Below the pieces are notes generated by a model, which saw only the letters and a program-made list of their open reading frames with translations, did not search any database and had not been told where the DNA came from. The position numbers were made by a program, and so were the translations under genes. This document shows, in pieces, positions 6,394-13,629 of a stretch of DNA of 41,119 nucleotides (position 1 is its first letter; every line of letters begins with the position of its first letter). The DNA is from Nocardioides sp. LHD-245 (GTDB lineage Bacteria > Actinomycetota > Actinomycetes > Propionibacteriales > Nocardioidaceae), in the NCBI RefSeq assembly GCF_030929495.1, contig NZ_JAVFWN010000026.1:1-41119 (forward strand). The letters run 5' to 3'.

Positions 6394-9233
6394 GCGAGCT
6401 CCTCAACCTCACCCTCTCCGGTCTGGTCACCGGCTCGATCTACTCGATCATGGCCGCCGGCCTGATCCTCACCTATACGACCTCGGGGATCTTCAATCTC
6501 GCTCATGGCGCCATCGCCTTCGCGACCGCGTACGTCTACTTTCAGTTGGACACCGGTCTCGGCATGCACCCGCTGCTGGCCGCGGCGATCAGCGTCTTCG
6601 TCTTCGCGCCGCTGCTGGGCCTGCTGCTCGACCGGATCCTGCTCCGGCGGCTGGCCAGCGCGCCCCTCTACGCACGGCTGGTCGGCACGATCGGGCTGCT
6701 GATCGCCCTGCCGAACCTGGTGATGTGGCTCGGTGAGACGGTCGGGCGCGACGTGCTCGGCCTCGGCCTGGCCGACAACTCCGCCGTGCGCGAGGGCACC
6801 CCGGTCCCGGGCGTCGGCCCGGTCCCGGCGAAGCTCTACGAGCCGATCCCCGGCATCGTCCTCAGCTCCGACCAGCTCGCGGTCTTCGCCGCCGCCGCCG
6901 TCTCCGCACTGGTGCTGTGGGTGATCATCCGCCGCACCCGGCTCGGGCTGCAGATGCGTGCCGTCGTCGACCGCGAGAGCCTCGCCGGGCTGCGCGGGGT
7001 GAACGCCGGCCGCACCTCGGCGATCGCCTGGATCCTGACGATGGTGCTCGCCGGGCTCGGTGGCGTCCTGCTGGCACCGCTCTTCGCCCTTCAGGAGGGC
7101 GTCTTCACCCTGGTTGTCCTCGGCTCCCTCGCCGCGGTCGTACTGGGCGGGTTCCGGTCGATCCCGATCGGCTTCGCCGGCGGCCTCGCGATGGGCGTAC
7201 TCCAGAACTGGATCGCCGGCTACAGCGACCGGCTGCTGCCCGAGACTCTCAGCAGCCTGAGCGGTGTCAAGGCCGCGGTCCCGTTCCTGCTGACCCTGAT
7301 CCTGCTGCTCTTCTTCGGCCGGGACCGCTCGCGGCGGGGCGGGTCGGTCGCGGAGGGGGCGCCGCCCGCGGACCACCGCGCGGGGCTCTCGCCGCTACGC
7401 CGCCGGCTCCCCTGGGCGGTCTGGACGCTGGTCCTGCTCGCCTACACGATGCACTGGCTTCCCTTCGGGGCACTGCAGGCGAGCGTCTACACCCAGACCT
7501 GGATCGCGCAGGGTCTCGCGATGGCCGTCATCTTCCTCTCGTTCGTGGTGATCACCGGTCTCGGCGGGATGGTCAGCCTGGCGCAGGCCGCCTTCGTGAC
7601 GATCGGCGGCTTCGCCGCGGGCTGGGCGCTCTCCCAGCAATGGAGCTTCCTCGGCGCGACCCTGCTCGCGGTCGGGGTCGCGCTCCTGGCAGGGCTGCTG
7701 GTGGCGTACCCGCTCACCCGGCTCGGCGGGATCGGCCTGGCTCTCGGCTCCCTCGCCGCCGCCCTGGTCGCGTCGCTGGTGATCTTCCCGCTGCCCCGGA
7801 TCGGCAACGGCGACGCCGGCTGGCCCATCGCCCAGCCGACCTGGGACGTCCCGGTGCTCAACCAGATCAACGACCTGATCGCGCCCGGGCCACAGCCGTT
7901 CTTCGACGGCTCGCAGCTGGTCGAGCAGATCCTGCTCTTCCTCGCCGTCTTCGGGCTGATCGCGCTCGGTCTCCACGGCTTCCGGCGCTCGGCCTCCGGG
8001 CGCGCGGTGCTCGCGGTGCGCAGCTCCGAGGTGGCCGCGGCGGCCGCGGGCATCCGGGTCAACCGGATCAAGGTGCTGGTCTTCGGGCTCGGCGCCGGCA
8101 TCGCGGGCCTCGGCGGCGTGCTCCTCGGGATGTTCAGCTTCGAGGTCAGCAACGCCACCGCCCCGCCGATGGCGAGCCTGTTCTGGCTGGCGCTGGTCGT
8201 CCTCTTCGGCGTACGCCGGCCCGGCGGCGCGCTGCTCGCGGGCCTGGCGTTCGCGGGCGGCGGCGCGGTCTTCCATGCCCTCGCCGGCATCGGCTCCTCC
8301 GGCAGCGCGATCAACGAGCTCCTCGACTCTCCCTACCTGTTGCCGATCCTGGCCGGTCTCGGCGCGATCCAGCTCGCCCAGGAGCCGGACGGGATCTTGG
8401 CCCTGGTCGGGAACGACAAGCGGGCGAAGCGGCGGGCTCGTGCGGCTGTGGCCACCGTCCCCGCGACGCCGGCCGAGCGGCCGCTGGCGACCGGCCTCCA
8501 GGTCAGCGGGCTCGTGGTGGCCGGCGGAGACGGTCGCCGCCCGGCACTGAGCCTGGACGGCATCCGCGCCGGCTACGGGGAGGTGGAGGTGCTCCACGGT
8601 GTGGGCCTGCGGCTCGACCCGGGCACCGTGACCGCCCTCCTCGGACCGAACGGCGCCGGCAAGTCGACACTCTGCGCGGTCGCCGCCGGGTTGGTGGTGC
8701 CGACGGCCGGCCGGGTACTGCTCGACGGTGTCGGCCTCGACACTGTGCCGGCCTACCTCCGCGCCCGGCGGGGCCTGACGCTCGTGCCGGAGGCGCGGGG
8801 CGTCTTCCCGGGGCTCTCCATCGAGGAAAATCTCCTGGTGATGCTCGCCGACCCCGATCACCTGGACGCGGCGTACGAGCGGTTCCCGATCCTCGGCGAG
8901 CGACGCAAGCAGCCGGCGGGGCTCCTGTCCGGCGGTGAGCAGCAGATGCTGAGTCTCGCGCCGGCCCTCGTCGAGCCGCCGCGGGTGCTGATCGCCGACG
9001 AGCCGACCCTCGGGCTCTCGCCGCTGGTCGGCCAGCTGGTGCTGGACGCGATCGTCGAGCTCAGCGGCCGCGGCACCGCGGTGCTCCTCGTCGAGGAGCA
9101 CGCGCACAACGCCCTGCGCATCGCCGACCGGATCGCGTGCCTGGCCCGGGGTCGGGTGGTCTGGCTCGGCGACGCCTCCGAGACCGATGTCGACCAGCTC
9201 GCCGGCGCCTACCTGGCGACCAGCCGGTCCTGA
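6390..9233 (+). CDS. LivH-LivM-LivF fusion: two ABC permease domains plus ATPase
   Basis: At 947 aa this single chain holds three normally separate Liv components. Residues 1 to about 305 are a LivH-like permease, opening with a short helix and SGLVTGSIYSIMAAGL. About 330-660 is a LivM-like permease with the family motif ITGLGGMVSLAQAAF. After a basic linker (KRAKRRARA), about 705-947 is a LivF-like ATPase with Walker A GPNGAGKST (about 751), signature LSGGEQQ (about 846) and Walker B LIADEPTLGLS (about 866). LivHM fusions are known in actinobacteria; inclusion of LivF on the same chain is less usual. It is in the same reading frame throughout, with no frameshift visible. The ATG overlaps the LivG stop by 4 nt. 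Confidence 0.9.
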   Translation: MSELLNLTLSGLVTGSIYSIMAAGLILTYTTSGIFNLAHGAIAFATAYVYFQLDTGLGMHPLLAAAISVFVFAPLLGLLLDRILLRRLASAPLYARLVGTIGLLIALPNLVMWLGETVGRDVLGLGLADNSAVREGTPVPGVGPVPAKLYEPIPGIVLSSDQLAVFAAAAVSALVLWVIIRRTRLGLQMRAVVDRESLAGLRGVNAGRTSAIAWILTMVLAGLGGVLLAPLFALQEGVFTLVVLGSLAAVVLGGFRSIPIGFAGGLAMGVLQNWIAGYSDRLLPETLSSLSGVKAAVPFLLTLILLLFFGRDRSRRGGSVAEGAPPADHRAGLSPLRRRLPWAVWTLVLLAYTMHWLPFGALQASVYTQTWIAQGLAMAVIFLSFVVITGLGGMVSLAQAAFVTIGGFAAGWALSQQWSFLGATLLAVGVALLAGLLVAYPLTRLGGIGLALGSLAAALVASLVIFPLPRIGNGDAGWPIAQPTWDVPVLNQINDLIAPGPQPFFDGSQLVEQILLFLAVFGLIALGLHGFRRSASGRAVLAVRSSEVAAAAAGIRVNRIKVLVFGLGAGIAGLGGVLLGMFSFEVSNATAPPMASLFWLALVVLFGVRRPGGALLAGLAFAGGGAVFHALAGIGSSGSAINELLDSPYLLPILAGLGAIQLAQEPDGILALVGNDKRAKRRARAAVATVPATPAERPLATGLQVSGLVVAGGDGRRPALSLDGIRAGYGEVEVLHGVGLRLDPGTVTALLGPNGAGKSTLCAVAAGLVVPTAGRVLLDGVGLDTVPAYLRARRGLTLVPEARGVFPGLSIEENLLVMLADPDHLDAAYERFPILGERRKQPAGLLSGGEQQMLSLAPALVEPPRVLIADEPTLGLSPLVGQLVLDAIVELSGRGTAVLLVEEHAHNALRIADRIACLARGRVVWLGDASETDVDQLAGAYLATSRS

Positions 9234-9271
9234 CCGCCGACCTGTCCCACCGACGACGAAGAGAAGAGAAC

Positions 9272-10441
9272 GTGACCCGACTGCTCACCACCCCCGTCAC
9301 CCCCGACCTGGTCAGGGGCGTCCTCGACACGGAGCCCCGGCCGGACGGCGGCATCGTTCCGCACCGGCTGCCGGCTGCCGCCCGCGCGCTGGCTGACGGG
9401 CAGCTCGCGACGGCGGAGAGCCAGACCTCCGGCGTCCGGATCGTCTTCACGTCCGCGGCAACGGTCATCGAGCTGGAGACGCTGCCGACCCGGCTCGCCT
9501 ATGTCGGCGCGCCGCCTCGCCCGCCCGGGGTCTATGACCTGCTCATCGACCGGAGCCCGGTCGCGTCCGGCACCGTCCTGGGCGGCCGCACGGTGACGAC
9601 GGACATGATGACCGGAGCGGCCATGGTCGAGGAGGGGCCTACCGGCACGGTCCGGTTCAGGGGCCTGGCGCCGGAGCCGAAGGAGATCGAGATCTGGCTT
9701 CCCTGGAACGAGGCCACAGAGCTGGTCGCGCTCCGCACCGACGCCCCCGTTACCCCGGTGCCGGACTCCGGCCGGCGGGTCTGGCTCCATCACGGGAGCT
9801 CGGTGAGCCACGGCTCGGTCTCCGACGGTCCAGCCTCGACCTGGGTGGCGACCGCCGCGATCCGCGCCGGCGTCGACCCGGTGAACCTCGGCTTCAGCGG
9901 CAGCGCCCTGCTCGATCCGTTCACCGCCCGCGCCATGCGGGACACGTCGGCCGACTTGATCAGCGTGAAGCTCGGCATCAACCTGGTCAACACCGACCTG
10001 ATGCGGCGACGCGCCCTCGCCCCGGCGGTGCACGGCTTCCTCGACCTGATCCGGGACGGCCACCCGGAGACGCCGCTCCTCGTCGTCTCGCCCGTGCTCT
10101 GCCCGATCCACGAGGAGACACCGGGCCCGCTGATGCCGGACCTGGCCGGTATGGCCGAGGGACGGATCAGCTTCCTCGCCTCGGGCGATCCGGCCGAGGT
10201 GGCCGCGGGCAAGCTGACCCTGTCGGTGATCCGCGAGGAGCTCGCCCGGATCGTCGAGCTCCGCGCCGGGGCCGATCCGCGGATCGGCTACCTCGACGGG
10301 CGCGAGCTGTACGGCGAGGCGGACGCGGAGGCGCAGCCGTTGCCGGACGCCGTCCATCCTTCCGCCGTGACCCAGCGCTCGATGGGCGAGCGCTTCGCCG
10401 GCCTGGCCTTCGGGCCGGGCGGCATCTTCGCCGCCGGCTGA
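9272..10441 (+). CDS. SGNH/GDSL-family hydrolase
   Basis: This 389-aa protein has an N-terminal beta-rich domain of about 175 residues followed by an SGNH hydrolase domain. Block I is degenerate but recognisable as HHGSSVSHGS (nucleophile Ser), the block II Gly is in LGFSGSALLD, the block III Asn is in KLGINLVN, and the catalytic Asp and His are in DAVHPS near the C-terminus. The family cleaves ester, thioester or acetyl groups. The GTG at 9272 follows GAAGAGAAGAG; the frame before it overlaps the transporter gene and is not used. No signal peptide is seen, so it acts in the cytoplasm, presumably on the substrate brought in by the importer just upstream. Confidence 0.82.
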   Translation: MTRLLTTPVTPDLVRGVLDTEPRPDGGIVPHRLPAAARALADGQLATAESQTSGVRIVFTSAATVIELETLPTRLAYVGAPPRPPGVYDLLIDRSPVASGTVLGGRTVTTDMMTGAAMVEEGPTGTVRFRGLAPEPKEIEIWLPWNEATELVALRTDAPVTPVPDSGRRVWLHHGSSVSHGSVSDGPASTWVATAAIRAGVDPVNLGFSGSALLDPFTARAMRDTSADLISVKLGINLVNTDLMRRRALAPAVHGFLDLIRDGHPETPLLVVSPVLCPIHEETPGPLMPDLAGMAEGRISFLASGDPAEVAAGKLTLSVIREELARIVELRAGADPRIGYLDGRELYGEADAEAQPLPDAVHPSAVTQRSMGERFAGLAFGPGGIFAAG

Positions 10442-10485
10442 GCCGGGGGCGGCCGTGTCCGGGGGCATCTGTCGCTCGAATTGCA

Positions 10486-10502
10486 ATACGCAAGTCTCGT
10501 AT
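10486..10502. promoter_or_regulatory. operator-like inverted repeat, copy 2
   Basis: ATACG-CAAGTCT-CGTAT lies 28 nt before the M24 gene start. Its reverse complement matches the repeat at 4166-4182 at 15 of 17 positions. Two nearly identical repeats before two units of one cluster, with two related TetR proteins nearby, point to one shared regulator. Confidence 0.6.
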
Positions 10503-10529
10503 CGTTTCATCAAGAGAGGAACAGCACGA

Positions 10530-11804
10530 ATGTCCAGCGAACTGATCAAGGCGTCGCACGCGATGACCCCCGAGGACGTGGCCGAGTACGAGGCGCGGAT
10601 CGAGGCCGTCCGCGCCAACATGCGCCAGCGTGGACTCGACGCCGTCGTCGTCGGCGACCACCCCTACGGGCTCGAGGACGGCTTCCGCTACAGCGCCTAC
10701 CTCAGTGGGTTCGGCCTCAAGTGGCCGCTGTACCACAGCATCGTCGTCGTACCGGTCGAGGGACAGGTGACCCTGGTGGTCTCGCCTGGCCCTGGTGGCG
10801 GCGTCGCGGCCAAGGCGGCCGAGCGCACCTGGATCACCAACATCGTCAGCACCGTCGCCACCACCGCGGAGGAGAAGGCCCGGACCTTCTTCGGCCTGCT
10901 CGGCGCCGCGTACGACGAGGACGTCGTCGCCGCACTGCGGCAGTCCGGCCTCGAGCGCGGCCGGATCGGCACCATCGGCGCCTGGCCGGGAATCGAGGCG
11001 ACCCGGGAGGCCCTGCCCCAGGCGAGGTTCGAGGTCGCCGACGCGGTCCTCAAGGACGTCGCCCTCACCATCAACTCGGCCTACGAGGAGACGCAGCTGG
11101 CCTACTGCCAGCGCGCCGCCGAGTCGACGATGCGCACCCTGATGGAGACCGCCCAGCCCGGCGTCCTCTACTCCGAGGTCTTCGCCGCCATGTGGCATCA
11201 ACTGCTCGACCTGGAGTGCAACGCCTATCCGCTGTTCTCGGTGATGTCCGGCGAGGGCACGCCCTGGTGGCCCTTCGACGACCGGTACACGCTGCCCGAC
11301 GCCCGGATCCGGGCCGGTGACCTGATCGGCGGGGAGCTGCCCGTCTCGCACCGCGGGTGGCACGTTCAGTTCTGCCGGACGTGGGTCGTGGGGGACCAGC
11401 CGACGGCCTCGCAGCGCCACCTGCTCGACGGCCTGCGCTCGGTCCAGGAGGTGATGCACGAGAACCTCCGCGAGGGGATCACCGGCGACGCCATGTGGAA
11501 GATCACGCTGGACGCCTGTGAGCGCTTCGACTTCGAGCCGATCGCCCGGTCCGGGCACTGGATCGGCTACTGGTCCGCGGGCGACCTGGGCAAGGACCTC
11601 GGCGACCAGCGTGACGGGCAGTTCCAGGACACGACGCTGCAGTTCATGCCGAACAACCCGAAGACCGTCGAGGACGGGATGGCCGTGGTCATCCACCCGA
11701 CCCTTGTGCACCGGCCGACCAACCGGTTCGGCATCCTCGGCGACACCGGCATCTTCCGCAACGGCCGACTCGAGTACCTGACGGCGCCGCGCGAGGACTG
11801 GTGA
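10530..11804 (+). CDS. creatinase/aminopeptidase-fold (M24) protein lacking metal ligands
   Basis: This 424-aa protein has the M24 'pita-bread' layout: an N-terminal creatinase-like domain (to about residue 160) and a C-terminal catalytic fold. Of the five metal ligands of Xaa-Pro peptidases, only the His survives (SGHWIG). The first Asp is Glu (GDLIGGELP), the second is Gln (HVQFCRTW), the first Glu is His (GMAVVIHP) and the last is Gly (GILGDTG). Creatinase itself is a metal-free member that hydrolyses a guanidino C-N bond, so this may be a metal-independent amidino- or amidohydrolase rather than a peptidase. The ATG at 10530 follows AGAGAGGAA. Its stop overlaps the TetR GTG by 4 nt. Confidence 0.8.
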   Translation: MSSELIKASHAMTPEDVAEYEARIEAVRANMRQRGLDAVVVGDHPYGLEDGFRYSAYLSGFGLKWPLYHSIVVVPVEGQVTLVVSPGPGGGVAAKAAERTWITNIVSTVATTAEEKARTFFGLLGAAYDEDVVAALRQSGLERGRIGTIGAWPGIEATREALPQARFEVADAVLKDVALTINSAYEETQLAYCQRAAESTMRTLMETAQPGVLYSEVFAAMWHQLLDLECNAYPLFSVMSGEGTPWWPFDDRYTLPDARIRAGDLIGGELPVSHRGWHVQFCRTWVVGDQPTASQRHLLDGLRSVQEVMHENLREGITGDAMWKITLDACERFDFEPIARSGHWIGYWSAGDLGKDLGDQRDGQFQDTTLQFMPNNPKTVEDGMAVVIHPTLVHRPTNRFGILGDTGIFRNGRLEYLTAPREDW

Positions 11805-12421
11805 ACCCAGCCGTCGGCCGGCCACGGAGCTCCGGCGCGGACGAGGCGATCCTCCGCGCCGGGCGCGAGCTGATGACCGAGCACGGCTACGCCGGGTTCT
11901 CGATGGACGAGGTCGCCCGCCGTGCCGGCGTCGGTCGGCAGAGTGTCTACCGGCGCTGGCCGTCGAAGCCGGTGCTCGTTGTCGCGGCGATGACCTCGGT
12001 GGGCGCCGACGTCGACGTCTTCGCGGACACGGGCTCCTTCGAGGGCGACCTGCGCTCGGGTCTGGAGGCGATGCGCGCGCTCTACCACCGATCGAGCGCG
12101 GCACTCTTCGCCGACGTGTACTTCGCGATGGCCAGCGATCTAGCTGCCCGGGACCTGTTCAACGAGAACCACGTGAGACCGCGCCGCCGCTCGCTGGCGC
12201 GGGCCGTCGAGCGGGCGATCGAGCGCGGCGAGCTGGCCCGGGAGACCGACGTCTCGACGGTGACCGACCTGGTCTCGGGCCCGTTCCTCTACCGGCGACT
12301 GATCGCGGCCGACGACCTCCGCGACGTCCTGCTCGACGCGATCGTCGAGGCCGTGCTGCTGCTCTACGGCGCGAAGCCGCAGCAGTCCAGCGCGACCATC
12401 GACCGCTGCAGCCCGGCGTAG
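11801..12421 (+). CDS. TetR-family transcriptional regulator (paralogue 1)
   Basis: The 206-aa protein has an N-terminal TetR helix-turn-helix (about residues 12-58: FSMDEVARRAGVGRQSVYRR) and a helical ligand domain. The GTG start overlaps the M24 stop (GTGA), so the regulator is co-translated with the gene it probably controls. Its DNA-binding helices match those of the TetR at 18051-18680 almost residue for residue, so the two should recognise the same operator, most likely the repeats at 4166 and 10486. Its last 58 nt overlap, tail to tail, the end of the PucR-type gene on the other strand. Confidence 0.88.
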   Translation: MNPAVGRPRSSGADEAILRAGRELMTEHGYAGFSMDEVARRAGVGRQSVYRRWPSKPVLVVAAMTSVGADVDVFADTGSFEGDLRSGLEAMRALYHRSSAALFADVYFAMASDLAARDLFNENHVRPRRRSLARAVERAIERGELARETDVSTVTDLVSGPFLYRRLIAADDLRDVLLDAIVEAVLLLYGAKPQQSSATIDRCSPA

Positions 12422-13497
12422 GTCGCGGGATCCCAGCCGGTGACCCGGTGCCAGCGATCCAGCCGGTACTTGGCGCTGTTCGGGTGGATCTGGAGGGCCC
12501 GGGCGCACTGGCTGATCGAGAAGCCCGACGCGGCGTAGGCCCGCACCGTTTCGGCGAGGTGCGGGCTCTGCGCCACGATCTCCGCGGCGATCGTGGCGTA
12601 CGGCTCCAGTCGTGCGCGCGCGCCCTCCAGCGCGCAGCCCGCCCAGTCCTCGTCGAAGGTCGTCACCGCACCGGTGAGTCCGGCGCGTCCGAGCGCGTCC
12701 CGGGCGTCGCGGAGCGTCTCCGCCGCGCCGGCCGGACCGAGTCGGCTCCGGCCGACGCCGGCGGTCTTGGTCGTCGCGCCGGCGCTGACCGCCTCCGCGA
12801 GCGCGGTCGCGGTCCAGCCCTGGGTGAGGACCACCGAGCAGTCCTCCAGCCGCACCGCGCGGACCACCCGGTCCGGTCCGGCGAGGAGCGACTCGAGGGC
12901 CTCGGTCTCGATGACCGACAGCCCGCGGGCGCAGAGGGCGACGAACGCGTCCGTCGCCTCGAAGCCGAGCTGGCCGAGAAGCCGCGCGGCGTTCTCGGGC
13001 TCCTGATCGCCGTCCGCCGCCAGCGATGTGACGAGCCGTCGCATCAGCGCGGCCCGCTCGGTCGCCCGCTCGGTGCTCTCCTCGACGTGTCCTTCGGCCA
13101 CCGCCGCGCTGAGCAGGTGCAGCCAGCTCCACACGAACTCGACCTCCGCGAGCAGTGCCCGCTGCTCGACGGGGGTCCCGGCCCGTGCCCGCAGCTCGCG
13201 CCAGATCGCCGGATAGGCGAGGTGGTAGGCGGTGACGACGTCCTGCAGCGGAACGCCCAGCTCGGCGCGGCGCGCGCCGAGCTCGCGGGCCTGCGCCACC
13301 TGCGCGGCTGTGGGGAGACGATGGGAGAGGAGCCCGCCGAGGATCGCGCGCAGCTGGCTCTCGACGCCGGCCAGGTGCTCGTCGGGGGTCATCCCCGCGT
13401 AGCCGGGGACCTCCCGGCGGATCTCCGTGGCGACCTCGCGGGCGAACGGCGCGAGCCGGGAGCGAACGTCGGTGAGCACCGGCCCGAGCGCGGACAT
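12364..13497 (-). CDS. PucR/CdaR-type transcriptional regulator
   Basis: This is a regulator of the PucR/CdaR type. The N-terminal half is a helical sensor-like domain (RsbR-N-like, with ELGARRAELGVPLQDVV). The middle is a GGDEF-related domain typical of the family. The C-terminus is the PucR helix-turn-helix, including FSISQCARALQIHPNSAKYR. I start at the ATG at 13497 (377 aa). GTG at 13536 or TTG at 13539, just after AGCAGGA, would add about 14 residues. It is divergent from the IOR-family gene, which it may control. Its 3' end overlaps the TetR gene by 58 nt. Confidence 0.82.
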   Translation of the reverse strand: MSALGPVLTDVRSRLAPFAREVATEIRREVPGYAGMTPDEHLAGVESQLRAILGGLLSHRLPTAAQVAQARELGARRAELGVPLQDVVTAYHLAYPAIWRELRARAGTPVEQRALLAEVEFVWSWLHLLSAAVAEGHVEESTERATERAALMRRLVTSLAADGDQEPENAARLLGQLGFEATDAFVALCARGLSVIETEALESLLAGPDRVVRAVRLEDCSVVLTQGWTATALAEAVSAGATTKTAGVGRSRLGPAGAAETLRDARDALGRAGLTGAVTTFDEDWAGCALEGARARLEPYATIAAEIVAQSPHLAETVRAYAASGFSISQCARALQIHPNSAKYRLDRWHRVTGWDPATYAGLQRSMVALDCCGFAP

Positions 13498-13545
13498 AGT
13501 GCTGCTCGACGTGCCTTTGCTGTTCGTGATAATCACCAATCCTGC

Positions 13546-13575
13546 TTGGGAATTTCAGGGTTCTGTGGCTATCTT
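13546..13575 (+). promoter_or_regulatory. candidate promoter of the IOR-SDR unit
   Basis: TTGGGA (13546-13551) and TATCTT (13570-13575) are 18 nt apart, 55 nt before the IOR-family start, in the gap shared with the divergent PucR-type gene. An 11-bp near-palindrome GTGATAATCAC sits beside it at 13526-13536 and could be a regulator site. This is from pattern alone. Confidence 0.35.
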
Positions 13576-13629
13576 ACGTGTGGATCTGCGGCCAGACTTC
13601 GGGAAATCCCCAGAGCAAGGCAGGATCTC

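Noticed and set aside
7395..9107. 570-codon minus-strand frame opposite the transporter fusion
   Set aside because: Its composition (Asp, Arg, Glu, Gln, His runs) and position are those of an antisense shadow of a membrane-protein gene.
12448..13629. 394-codon upstream extension of the IOR-family frame
   Set aside because: It is antisense to the PucR-type gene, and a GTG with GGCAGGA at 13630 gives the family's natural N-terminus.
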